Shown in pieces: positions 48,861-62,800 of a DNA stretch of 64,000 bases (its first letter is position 1; every line of letters starts with the position of its first letter). The notes beneath the pieces were generated by a model. That model did no database searches and had not been told where the DNA came from. It worked only from the letters and a program-made list of their open reading frames with translations. The position numbers were made by a program, and so were the translations under genes. The DNA comes from Nematostella vectensis. Its lineage: Eukaryota; Cnidaria; Anthozoa; Actiniaria; Edwardsiidae. The stretch spans positions 13,277,665-13,341,664 of the forward strand of contig NC_064048.1 in assembly GCF_932526225.1 (NCBI RefSeq). Reading direction: 5' to 3'.

Positions 48861-51800
48861 GTAGTCAAATGCCCGCAACGAAAGACTAACGTAGCATTGC
48901 TGAAGGGAATTGTAATGAAAATTACTTTTAATACTATTGGTATCGTAAACTATCCCAAGCAAAGTCACCATCGGACTGGAGGTTACATTCGGGAAAAGCT
49001 TCAGGGTTACATTCGGGAATTTGTTTTACGAGTGTAACCTCCAAAAGGTTACAATCGATAATTTTTTTTCCGAATGTAAATTCCAAAAAGTAACATTAGG
49101 AAAAATAAAACAGTATACTCGGAAAAAAGGTATATCAATCTATCGAGCGCTATGCTCTATGTTAGAATCTACTTAATCAAGTTATCCAAGGAATCTAGTT
49201 AGTTCTTGTGTGCATAAAATATGTACAGGATCCTGAACAAAGCATGAGCACATCAAAGATGCTGAGAGTACATAAAAATGTCCCTATACCTTCTTTTTAT
49301 GTCATGACACACCAAGAACAGTATAATTAAGTATCGATATTTAAAAAAAAAAAAAAAGAAAAAAAAATAGGCTATCAGCGGGAATAGAACCCGGGTCGCT
49401 GCGTTAGTAGTCAAGTGCCCGCAACGAAAGACTAACGTGGCATTGCTGAAGGGAATTGTAATGAAAATTACTTTCAATACTATTGGTATCGTAAACTGTC
49501 CCAAGCAAAGTCACCATCGGACTGGAGGTTACATTCGGGAAAAGCTTCAGGGTTACATTCGGGAATTTGTTTTACGAGTGTAACCTCCAAAAGGTTACAA
49601 TCGATAATTTTTTTTTGTAAATTCCAAAAAGTAACATTAGGAAAAATAAAACAGTATACTCGGAAAAAAAGGTATATCAATCTATCGAGCGCTATGCTCT
49701 ATGTTAGAATCTACTTAATCAAGTTATCCAAGGAATCTAGTTAGTTCCTGTGTGCATAAAATATGTACAGGATCCTGAACAAAGCATGAGCACATCAAAG
49801 ATGCTGAGAGTACATAAAAATGTCCCTATACCTTCTTTTAATGTCATGACACACCAAGAACAGTATAATTAAGTATCGAAATTTAAAAAATAAAAAAAAA
49901 GAAAAAAAAATAGGCTATCAGCGGAAATAGAACCCGGGTCGCTGCGTTAGTAGTTAAGTGCCCGCAACGAAAGACTAACGTGGCATTGCTGAAGGGAATT
50001 GTAATGAAAATTACTTTTAATGCTATTGGTATCGTAAACTATCCCAAGAAAAGTCACCATCGGACTGGAGGTTACATTCGGGAAAAGCTTCAGGGTTACA
50101 TTCGGGAATTTGATTTACGAGTGTAACCTCAAAAAGGTTATAATCGATACTTTTTTTTTCCGAATGCAAATTCCAAAAAGTAACATTAGGAAAAATAAAA
50201 CAGTATACTCGGAATAAAAGGTATATCAATCTATCGAGCGCTATGCTCTATGTTAGAATATACTTAATCAAGTTATCCAAGGAATCTAGTTAGTTCTTGT
50301 GTGCATAAAATATGTACAGGATCCTGAACAAAGCATGAGCACATCAAAGATGCTGAGAGTACATAAAAATGTCCCTATACCTTCTTTTTATGTCATGACT
50401 CACCAAGAACAGTATAATTGAGTATCGATATTTAAAAAAAAAAATAAAGCAAAAAAATAGGCTATCAGCGGGAATCGAACCCGGGTCGCTGCGTTAGTAG
50501 TCAAGTGCCCGCAACGAAAGACTAACGTGGCATTGCTGAAGGGAATTGTAATGAAAATTACTTTTAATACTATTGGTATCGTAAACTATCCCAAGCAAAG
50601 TCACCATCGGACTGGAGGTTACATTCGGGAAAAGCTTCAGGGTTACATTCGGGAATTTGTTTTACGAGTGTAACCTCCAAAAGGTTACAATCGATAATTT
50701 TTTTTCCGAATGTAAATTCCAAAAAGTAACATTTGGAAAAATAAAACAGTATACTCGGAAAAAAAGGTATATCAATCTATCGAGCGCTATGCTCTATGTT
50801 AGAATCTACTTAATCAAGCTATCCAAGGAATCTAGTTAGTTCTTGTGTGCATAAAATATGTACAGGATCCTGAACAAAGCATGAGCACATCAAAGATGCT
50901 GAGAGTACATAAAAATGTCCCTATACCTTCTTTTTATGTCATGACTCACCAAGAACAGTATCATTAAGTATCGATATTTAAAAAAAAATAAAGCAAAAAA
51001 ATAGGCTATCAGCGGGAATCGAACCCGGGTCGCTGCGTTAGTAGTCAAGTGCCCGCAACTAAAGACTAACGTGGCATTGCTGAAGGGAATTGTAATGAAA
51101 ATTACTTTTAATACTATTGGTATCGTAAACTATCCCAAGCAAAGTCACCATCGGACTGGAGGTTACATTCGAGAAAAGCTTCAGGGTTACATTCGGGAAT
51201 TTGTTTTACGAGTGTAACCTCCAAAAGGTTACAATCGATAATTTTTTTTCCGAATGTAAATTCCAAAAAGTAACATTAGGAAAAATAAAACAGTATACTC
51301 GGAAAAAAGGTATATCAATCTATCGAGCGCTATGCTCTATGTTAGAATCTACTTAATCAAGTTATCCAGGGAATCTAGTTAGTTCTTGTGTGCATAAAAT
51401 ATGTACAGGATCCTGAACAAAGCATGAGCACATCAAAGATGCTGAGAGTACATAAAAATGTCCCTATACCTTCTTTTTATGTCATGACACAACAAGAACA
51501 GTATAATTAAGTATCGATATTTAAAAAAAAAAAAAAGAAAAAAAAATAGGCTATCAGCGGGAATAGAACCCGGGTCGCTGCGTTAGTAGTCAAGTGCCCG
51601 CAACAAAAGACTAACGTGGCATTGCTGAAGGGAATTGTAATGAAAATTGCTTTTAATACTATTGGTATCGTAAACTGTCCCAAGCAAAGTCACCATCGGA
51701 CTGGAGGTTACATTCGGGAAAAGCTTCAGGGTTACATTCGGGAATTTGTTTTACGAGTGTAACCTCCAAAAGGTTACAATCGATAATTTTTTTTTGTAAA

Positions 51801-52500
51801 TTCCAAAAAGTAACATTAGGAAAAATAAAACAGTATACTCGGAAAAAAAGGTATATCAATCTATCGAGCGCTATGCTCTATGTTAGAATCTACTTAATCA
51901 AGTTATCCAAGGAATCTAGTTAGTTCTTGTGTGCATAAAATATGTACAGGATCCTGAACAAAGCATGAGCACATCAAAGATGCTGAGAGTACATAAAAAT
52001 GTCCCTATACCTTCTTTTAATGTCATGACACACCAAGAACAGTATAATTAAGTATCGATATTTAAAAAATAAAAAAAAGAAAAAAAAAATAGGCTATCAG
52101 CGGGAATAGAACCCGGGTCGCTGCGTTAGTAGTTAAGTGCCCGCAACGAAAGACTAACGTGGCATTGCTGAAGGGAATTGTAATGAAAATTACTTTTAAT
52201 GCTATTGGTATCGTAAACTATCCCAAGCAAAGTCACCATCGGACTGGAGGTTACATTCGGGAAAAGCTTCAGGGTTACATTCGGGAATTTGATTTACGAG
52301 TGTAACCTCAAAAAGGTTATAATCGATACTTTTTTTTTCCGAATGCAAATTCCAAAAAGTAACATTAGGAAAAATAAAACAGTATACTCGGAAAAAAAGG
52401 TATATCAATCTATCGAGCGCTATGCTCTATGTTAGAATCTACTTAATCAAGTTATCCATGGAATCTAGTTAGTTCTTGTGTGCATAAAATATGTAAAGGA
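48860..52500 (+). repeat. Copy of 38.5-42.2 kb (offset ~10,320)
   Basis: Landmarks 49021, 49567, 50110, 50657, 51201, 51746 and 52289 match 38701 to 41969 with offsets of 10319-10320, and again match 56642 to 59911. Tags include CGTAGCATTGC, CTTTCAATAC, AGTTCCTGTG, TCGAAATTTAAAAAATAAAA, TATCATTAAG and CGAGAAAAGC. It starts near 48.86 kb and ends between about 52.50 and 52.61 kb, where the A-tract stops matching. Confidence 0.88.
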
Positions 52501-53816
52501 TCCTGAACAAAGCATGAGCACATCAAAGATGCTGAGAGTACATAAAAATGTCCCTATACCTTCTTTTTATGTCATGACACACCAAGAACAGTATAATTAA
52601 GTATCGATATTAAAAAAAAAAAAAAAGAAAAAAAAATAGGCTATCAGCGGGAATAGAACCCGGGTCGCTGCGTTAGTAGTCAAGTGCCCGCAACGAAAGA
52701 CTAACGTGGCATTGCTGAAGGGAATTGTAATGAAAATTACTTTTAATACTATTGGTATCGTAAACTATTCCAAGCAAAGTCACCATCGGACTGGAGGTTA
52801 CATTCGGGAAAAGCTTCAGGGTTACATTCGGGATTTGTTTTTCGAGTGTAACCTCAAAAAGGTTACAATCGATAATTTGTTTTCCAAATGTAAATTCCAA
52901 AAAGTAACATTAGGAAAAATAAAACAGTATACTCGGAAAAAAAGGTATATCAATCTATCGAGCGCTATGCTCTATGTTAGAATCTACTTAATCAAGTTAT
53001 CCAAGGAATCTAGTTAGTTCTTGTGTGCATAAAATATGTACAGGATCCTGAACAAAGCATGAGCACATCAAAGATGCTGAGAGTACATAAAAATGTCCCT
53101 ATACCTTCTTTTTATGTCATGACACACCAAGAACAGTATTATTAAGTATCGATATTTAAAAAAAAAATAAAGAAAAAAAAATAGGCTATCAGCTGGAATC
53201 GAACCCGGGTCCCTGCGTTAGTAGTCAAGTGCCCGCAACTAAAGACTAACGTGGCATTGCTGAAGGGAATTGTAATGAAAATTACTTTTAATACTATTGG
53301 TATCGTAAACTATCCCAAGCAAAGTCACCATCGGACTGGAGGTTACATTCGGGAAAAGCTTCAGGGTTACATTCGGGAATTTGTTTTACGAGTGTAACCT
53401 CCAAAAGGTTACAATCGATATTTTTTTTTCCGAATGTAAATTCCAAAAAGTAACATTAGGAAAAATAAAACAGTATACTCGGAAAAAAGGTATATCAATC
53501 TATCGAGCGCTATGCTCTAAGTTAGAATCTACTTAATCAAGTTATCCAAGGAATCTAGTTAGTTCTTGTGTGCATAAAATATGTACAGGATCCTGAACAA
53601 AACATGAGCACATTAAAGATGCTGAGAGTACATAAAAATGTCCCTATACCTTCTTTTTATGTCATGACACACCAAGAACAGTATAATTAAGTATCGATAT
53701 TTAAAAAAAAATAAAGAAAAAAAATAGGCTATCAGCGGGAATAGAGCCCGGGTCGCTGCGTTAGTAATCAAGTGCCCGCAACGAAAGACTAATGTGGCAT
53801 TGCTGAAGGGAAATGT
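52500..53816 (+). repeat. Copy of 33.4-34.8 kb (offset 19,030)
   Basis: Units at 52835 and 53381 repeat 33805 and 34351 with all lead tags (GGGATTTG, TTTTCGAG, GCTGGAATCG, GGGTCCCTGCG, CTCTAAGTTAG, AAAACATGAG). Matching runs through GAATAGAGCCC, TTAGTAATC and ACTAATGTGG, then stops inside the following dyad region, where the next block takes over. Confidence 0.88.
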
Positions 53817-53849
53817 AATGAAAATTACTTTTAATACTATTGGTATCGT

Positions 53850-56800
53850 AAACTGTCCCAAGCAAAGTCACCATCGGACTGGAGGTTACATTCGGGAAAA
53901 GCTTCAGGGTTACATTCGGGAATTTGTTTTACGAGTGTAACCTCCAAAAGGTTACAATCGATAATTTTTTTTTGTAAATTCCAAAAAGTAACATTAGGAA
54001 AAATAAAACAGTATACTCGGAAAAAAAGGTATATCAATCTATCGAGCGCTATGCTCTATGTTAGAATCTACTTAATCAAGCTATCCAAGGAATCTAGTTA
54101 GTTCTTGTGTGCATAAAATATGTACAGGATCCTGAACAAAGCATGAGCACATCAAAGATGCTGAGAGTACATAAAAATGTCCCTATACTTTCTTTTTATG
54201 TCATGACTCACCAAGAACAGTATAATTAAGTATCGATATTTAAAAAAAAAAAAAGCAAAAAAATAGGCTATCAGCGGGAATCGAACCCGGGTCGCTGCGT
54301 TAGTAGTCAAGTGCCCGCAACTAAAGACTAACGTGGCATTGCTGAAGGGAATTGTAATGAAAATTACTTTTAATACTATTGGTATCGTAAACTATCCCAA
54401 GCAAAGTCACCATCGGACTGGAGGTTACATTCGGGAAAAGCTTCAGGGTTACATTCGGGAATTTGTTTTACGAGTGTAACCTCCAAAAGGTTACAATCGA
54501 TAATTTTTTTTCCGAATGTAAATTCCAAAAAGTAACATTAGGAAAAATAAAACAGTATACTCGGAAAAAAGGTATATCAATCTATCGAGCGCTATGCTCT
54601 ATGTTAGAATCTACTTAATCAAGTTATCCAAGGAATCTAGTTAGTTCTTGTGTGCATAAAATATGTACAGGATCCTGAACAAAGCATGAGCACATCAAAG
54701 ATGCTGAGAGTACATAAAAATGTCCCTATACCTTCTTTTTATGTCATGACACACCAAGAACAGTATAATTAAGTATCGATATTTAAAAAAAAAAAAAAAA
54801 GAAAAAAAAATAGGCTATCAGCGGGAATAGAACCCGGGTCGCTGCGTTAGTAGTCAAGTGCCCGCAACGAAAGACTAACGTGGCATTGCTGAAGGGAATT
54901 GTAATGAAAATTACTTTTAATACTATTGGTATCGTAAACTGTCCCAAGCAAAGTCACCATCGGACTGGAGGTTACATTCGGGAAAAGCTTCAGGGTTACA
55001 TTCGGGAATTTGTTTTACGAGTGTAACCTCCAAAAGGTTACAATCGATAATCTTTTTTTGTAAATTCCAAAAAGTAACATTAGGAAAAATAAAACAGTAT
55101 ACTCGGAAAAAAGGTATATCAATCTATCGAGCGCTATGCTCTATGTTAGAATCTACTTAATCAAGTTATCCAAGGAATCTAGTTAGTTCTTGTGTGCATA
55201 AAATATGTACAGGATCCTGAACAAAGCATGAGCACATCAAAGATGCTGAGAGTACATAAAAATGTCCCTATACCTTCTTTTAATGTCATGACACACCTAG
55301 AACAGTATAATTAAGTATCGATATTTAAAAAATAAAAAAAATAAAAAAAAAATAGGCTATCAGCGGGAATAGAACCCGGGTCGCTGCGTTAGTAGTTAAG
55401 TGCCCGCAACGAAAGACTAACGTGGCATTGCTGAAGGGAATTGTAATGAAAATTACTTTTAATGCTATTGGTATCGTAAACTATCCCAAGCAAAGTCACC
55501 ATCGGACTGGAGGTTACATTCGGGAAAAGCTTCAGGGTTACATTCGGGAATTTGATTTACGAGTGTAACCTTAAAAAGGTTATAATCGATACTTTTTTTT
55601 CCGAATGCAAATTCCAAAAAGTAACATTAGGAAAAATAAAACAGTATACTCGGAAAAAAAGGTATATCAATCTATCGAGCGCTATGCTCTATGTTAGAAT
55701 CTACTTAATCAAGTTATCCAAGGAATCTAGTTAGTTCTTGTGTGCATAAAATATGTAAAGGATCCTGAACAAAGCATGAGCACATCAAAGATGCTGAGAG
55801 TACATAAAAATGTCCCTATACCTTCTTTTTATGTCATGACACACCAAGAACAGTATAATTAAGTATCGATATTAAAAAAAAAAAAAAAAAAAAAAAAATA
55901 GGCTATCAGCGGGAATAGAACCCGGGTCGCTGCGTTAGTAGTCAAGTGCCCGCAACGAAAGACTAACGTGGCATTGCTGAAGGGAATTGTAATGAAAATT
56001 ACTTTTAATACTATTGGTATCGTAAACTGTCCCAAGCAAAGTCACCATCGGACTGGAGGTTACATTCGGGAAAAGCTTCAGGGTTACATTAGGGAATTTG
56101 TTTTACGAGTGTAACCTCCAAAAGGTTACAATCGATAATTTTTTTTCCGAATGTAAATTCCAAAAAGTAACATTAGGAAAAATAAAACAGTATACTCGGA
56201 AAAAAAGGTATATCAATCTATCGAGCGCTATGCTCTATGTTAGAATCTACTTAATCAAGCTATCCAAGGAATCTAGTTAGTTCTTGTGTGCATAAAATAT
56301 GTACGGGATCCTGAACAAAGCATGAGCACATCAAAGATGCTGAGAGTACATAAAAATGTCCCTATACCTTCTTTTTATGTCATGACTCACCAAGAACAGT
56401 ATAATTAAGTATCGATATTTAAAAAAAAATAAAGCAAAAAAATAGGCTATCAGCGGGAATCGAACCCGGGTCGCTGCGTTAGTAGTCAAATGCCCGCAAC
56501 TAAAGACTAACGTAGCATTGCTGAAGGGAATTGTAATGAAAATTACTTTTAATACTATTGGTATCGTAAACTATCCCAAGCAAAGTCACCATCGGACTGG
56601 AGGTTACATTCGGGAAAAGCTTCAGGGTTACATTCGGGAATTTGTTTTACGAGTGTAACCTCCAAAAGGTTACAATCGATAATTTTTTTTCCGAATGTAA
56701 ATTCCAAAAAGTAACATTAGGAAAAATAAAACAGTATACTCGGAAAAAAGGTATATCAATCTATCGAGCGCTATGCTCTATGTTAGAATCTACTTAATCA

Positions 56801-59800
56801 AGTTATCCAAGGAATCTAGTTAGTTCTTGTGTGCATAAAATATGTACAGGATCCTGAACAAAGCATGAGCACATCAAAGATGCTGAGAGTACATAAAAAT
56901 GTCCCTATACCTTCTTTTTATGTCATGACACACCAAGAACAGTATAATTAAGTATCGATATTTAAAAAAAAAAAAAAAGAAAAAAAAATAGGCTATCAGC
57001 GGGAATAGAACCCGGGTCGCTGCGTTAGTAGTCAAGTGCCCGCAACGAAAGACTAACGTGGCATTGCTGAAGGGAATTGTAATGAAAATTACTTTCAATA
57101 CTATTGGTATCGTAAACTGTCCCAAGCAAAGTCACCATCGGACTGGAGGTTACATTCGGGAAAAGCTTCAGGGTTACATTCGGGAATTTGTTTTACGAGT
57201 GTAACCTCCAAAAGGTTACAATCGATAATTTTTTTTTGTAAATTCCAAAAAGTAACATTAGGAAAAATAAAACAGTATACTCGGAAAAAAAGGTATATCA
57301 ATCTATCGAGCGCTATGCTCTATGTTAGAATCTACTTAATCAAGTTATCCAAGGAATCTAGTTAGTTCCTGTGTGCATAAAATATGTACAGGATCCTGAA
57401 CAAAGCATGAGCACATCAAAGATGCTGAGAGTACATAAAAATGTCCCTATACCTTCTTTTAATGTCATGACACACCAAGAACAGTATAATTAAGTATCGA
57501 AATTTAAAAAATAAAAAAAAAGAAAAAAAAAATAGGCTATCAGCGGGAATAGAACACGGGTCGCTGCGTTAGTAGTTAAGTGCCCGCAACGAAAGACTAA
57601 CGTGGCATTGCTGAAGGGAATTGTAATGAAAATTACTTTTAATGCTATTGGTATCGTAAACTATCCCAAGAAAAGTCACCATCGGACTGGAGGTTACATT
57701 CGGGAAAAGCTTCAGGGTTACATTCGGGAATTTGATTTACGAGTGTAACCTCAAAAAGGTTATAATCGATACTTTTTTTTTCCGAATGCAAATTCCAAAA
57801 AGTAACATTAGGAAAAATAAAACAGTATACTCGGAATAAAAGGTATATCAATCTATCGAGCGCTATGCTCTATGTTAGAATATACTTAATCAAGTTATCC
57901 AAGGAATCTAGTTAGTTCTTGTGTGCATAAAATATGTACAGGATCCTGAACAAAGCATGAGCACATCAAAGATGCTGAGAGTACATAAAAATGTCCCTAT
58001 ACCTTCTTTTTATGTCATGACTCACCAAGAACAGTATAATTGAGTATCGATATTTAAAAAAAAAAATAAAGCAAAAAAATAGGCTATCAGCGGGAATCGA
58101 ACCCGGGTCGCTGCGTTAGTAGTCAAGTGCCCGCAACGAAAGACTAACGTGGCATTGCTGAAGGGAATTGTAATGAAAATTACTTTTAATACTATTGGTA
58201 TCGTAAACTATCCCAAGCAAAGTCACCATCGGACTGGAGGTTACATTCGGGAAAAGCTTCAGGGTTACATTCGGGAATTTGTTTTACGAGTGTAACCTCC
58301 AAAAGGTTACAATCGATAATTTTTTTTCCGAATGTAAATTCCAAAAAGTAACATTAGGAAAAATAAAACAGTATACTCGGAAAAAAAGGTATATCAATCT
58401 ATCGAGCGCTATGCTCTATGTTAGAATCTACTTAATCAAGCTATCCAAGGAATCTAGTTAGTTCTTGTGTGCATAAAATATGTACAGGATCCTGAACAAA
58501 GCATGAGCACATCAAAGATGCTGAGAGTACATAAAAATGTCCCTATACCTTCTTTTTATGTCATGACTCACCAAGAACAGTATCATTAAGTATCGATATT
58601 TAAAAAAAAATAAAGCAAAAAAATAGGCTATCAGCGGGAATCGAACCCGGGTCGCTGCGTTAGTAGTCAAGTGCCCGCAACTAAAGACTAACGTGGCATT
58701 GCTGAAGGGAATTGTAATGAAAATTACTTTTAATACTATTGGTATCGTAAACTATCCCAAGCAAAGTCACCATCGGACTGGAGGTTACATTCGAGAAAAG
58801 CTTCAGGGTTACATTCGGGAATTTGTTTTACGAGTGTAACCTCCAAAAGGTTACAATCGATAATTTTTTTTCCGAATGTAAATTCCAAAAAGTAACATTA
58901 GGAAAAATAAAACAGTATACTCGGAAAAAAGGTATATCAATCTATCGAGCGCTATGCTCTATGTTAGAATCTACTTAATCAAGTTATCCAAGGAATCTAG
59001 TTAGTTCTTGTGTGCATAAAATATGTACAGGATCCTGAACAAAGCATGAGCACATCAAAGATGCTGAGAGTACATAAAAATGTCCCTATACCTTCTTTTT
59101 ATGTCATGACACACCAAGAACAGTATAATTAAGTATCGATATTTAAAAAAAAAAAAAAGAAAAAAAAATAGGCTATCAGCGGGAATAGAACCCGGGTCGC
59201 TGCGTTAGTAGTCAAGTGCCCGCAACGAAAGACTAACGTGGCATTGCTGAAGGGAATTGTAATGAAAATTACTTTTAATACTATTGGTATCGTAAACTGT
59301 CCCAAGCAAAGTCACCATCGGACTGGAGGTTACATTCGGGAAAAGCTTCAGGGTTACATTCGGGAATTTGTTTTACGAGTGTAACCTCCAAAAGGTTACA
59401 ATCGATAATTTTTTTTTGTAAATTCCAAAAAGTAACATTAGGAAAAATAAAACAGTATACTCGGAAAAAAAGGTATATCAATCTATCGAGCGCTATGCTC
59501 TATGTTAGAATCTACTTAATCAAGTTATCCAAGGAATCTAGTTAGTTCTTGTGTGCATAAAATATGTACAGGATCCTGAACAAAGCATGAGCACATCAAA
59601 GATGCTGAGAGTACATAAAAATGTCCCTATACCTTCTTTTAATGTCATGACACACCAAGAACAGTATAATTAAGTATCGATATTTAAAAAATAAAAAAAA
59701 GAAAAAAAAAATAGGCTATCAGCGGGAATAGAACCCGGGTCGCTGCGTTAGTAGTTAAGTGCCCGCAACGAAAGACTAACGTGGCATTGCTGAAGGGAAT

Positions 59801-62800
59801 TGTAATGAAAATTACTTTTAATGCTATTGGTATAGTAAACTATCCCAAGCAAAGTCACCATCGGACTGGAGGTTACATTCGGGAAAAGCTTCAGGGTTAC
59901 ATTCGGGAATTTGATTTACGAGTGTAACCTCAAAAAGGTTATAATCGATACTTTTTTTTTCCGAATGCAAATTCCAAAAAGTAACATTAGGAAAAATAAA
60001 ACAGTATACTCGGAAAAAAAGGTATATCAATCTATCGAGCGCTATGCTCTATGTTAGAATCTACTTAATCAAGTTATCCATGGAATCTAGTTAGTTCTTG
60101 TGTGCATAAAATATGTAAAGGATCCTGAACAAAGCATGAGCACATCAAAGATGCTGAGAGTACATAAAAATGTCCCTATACCTTCTTTTTATGTCATGAC
60201 ACACCAAGAACAGTATAATTAAGTATCGATATTAAAAAAAATAAAAAAGAAAAAAAAATAGGCTATCAGCGGGAATAGAACCCGGGTCGCTGCGTTAGTA
60301 GTCAAGTGCCCGCAACGAAAGACTAACGTGGCATTGCTGAAGGGAATTGTAATGAAAATTACTTTTAATACTATTGGTATCGTAAACTATCCCAAGCAAA
60401 GTCACCATCGGACTGGAGGTTACATTCGGGAAAAGCTTCAGGGTTACATTCGGGAATTTGTTTTACGAGTGTAACCTCCAAAAGGTCACAATCGATAATT
60501 TTTTTTTGTAAATTCCAAAAATTAACATTAAAAAAAATAAAACAGTATACTCGGAAAAAAAGGTATATCAATCTATCGAGCGCTATGCTCTATGTTAGAA
60601 TCTACTTAATCAAGCTATCCAAGGAATCTAGTTAGTTCTTGTGTGCATAAAATATGTACAGGATCCTGAACAAAGCATGAGCACATCAAAGATGCTGAGA
60701 GTACATAAAAATGTCCCTATACCTTCTTTTTATGTCATGACTCACCAAGAACAGTATAATTAAGTATCGATATTAAAAAAAAAAATAAAGCAAAAAAATA
60801 GGCTATCAGCGGGAATCGAACCCGGGTCGCTGCGTTAGTAGTCAAGTGCCCGCAACTAAAGACTAACGTGGCATTGCTGAAGGAAATTGTAATGAAAATT
60901 ACTTTTAATGCTATTGGTATCGTAAACTATCCCAAGCAAAGTCACCATCGGACTGGAGGTTACATTCGGGAAAAGCTTCAGGGTTACATTCGGGAATTTG
61001 TTTTACGAGTGTAACCTCCAAAAGGTTACAATCGATAATTTTTTTTCCGAATGTAAATTCCAAAAAGTAACATTAGGAAAAATAAAACAGTATACTCGGA
61101 AAAAAAGGTATATCAATCTATCGAGCGCTATGCTCTATGTTAGAATCTACTTAATCAAGCTATCCAAGGAATCTAGTTAGTTCTTGTGTGCATAAAATAT
61201 GTACAGGATCCTGAACAAAGCATGAGCACATCAAAGATGCTGAGAGTACATAAAAATGTCCCTATACCTTCTTTTTATGTCATGACTCAACAAGAACAGT
61301 ATAATTAAGTATCGATATTTAAAAAAAAAATAAAGCAAAAAAATAGGCTATCAGCGGGAATCGAACCCGGGTCGCTGCGTTAGTAGTCAAGTGCCCGCAA
61401 CTAAAGACTAACGTGGCATTGCTGAAGGGAATTGTAATGAAAATTACTTTTAATACTATTGGTATCGTAAACTATCCCAAGCAAAGTCACCATCGGACTG
61501 GAGGTTACATTCGGGAAAAGCTTCAGGGTTACATTCGGGAATTTGTTTTACGAGTGTAACCTCCAAAAGGTTACAATCGATAATTTTTTTTCCGAATGTA
61601 AATTCCAAAAAGTAACATTAGGAAAAATAAAACAGTATACTCGGAAAAAAGGTATATCAATCTATCGAGCGCTATGCTCTATGTTAGAATCTACTTAATC
61701 AAGTTATCCAAGGAATCTAGTTAGTTCTTGTGTGCATAAAATATGTACAGGATCCTGAACAAAGCATGAGCACATCAAAGATGCTGAGAGTACATAAAAA
61801 TGTCCCTATACCTTCTTTTTATGTCATGACACACCAAGAACAGTATAATTAAGTATCGATATTTAAAAAAAAAAATAAAAAAAAAAAAATAGGCTATCAA
61901 CGGGAATCGAACCCGGGTCGCTGCGTTAGTAGTCAAGTGCCCGCAACGAAAGACTAACGTGGCATTGCTGAACGGAATTGTAATGAAAATTACTTTTAAT
62001 ACTATTGGTATCGTAAACTGTCCCAAGCAAAGTCACCATCGGACTGGAGGTTACATTCGGAAAAAGCTTTAGGGTTACATTCGGGAATTTGTTTTACGAG
62101 TGTAACCTCCAAAAGGTTACAATCGATATTTTTTTTTTGTAAATTCCAAAAAGTAACATTAGGAAAAATAAAACAGTATACTCGGAAAAAAAGGTATATC
62201 AATCTATCGAGCGCTATGCTCTATGTTAGAATCTACTTAATCAAGTTATCCAAGGAATCTAGTTAGTTCTTGTGTGCATAAAATATGTACAGGATCCTGA
62301 ACAAAGCATGAGCACATCAAAGATGCTGAGAGTACATAAAAATGTCCCTATACCTTCTTTTAATGTCATGACACACCAAGAACAGTATAATTAAGTATCG
62401 ATATTTAAAAAATAAAAAAAAAAAAAAAAATAGGCTATCAGCGGGAATAGAACCCGGGTCGCTGCGTTAGTAGTTAAGTGCCCGCAACGAAAGACTAACG
62501 TGGCATTGCTGAAGGGAATTGTAATGAAAATTACTTTTAATGCTATTGGTATCGTAAACTATCCCAAGCAAAGTCACCATCGGACTGGAGGTTACATTCG
62601 GGAAAAGCTTCAGGGTTACATTCGGGAATTTGATTTACGAGTGTAACCTCAAAAAGGTTATAATCGATACTTTTTTTTTCCGAATGCAAATTCCAAAAAG
62701 TAACATTAGGAAAAATAAAACAGTATACTCGGAAAAAAAGGTATATCAATCTATCGAGCGCTATGCTCTATGTTAGAATCTACATAATCAAGTTATCCAA

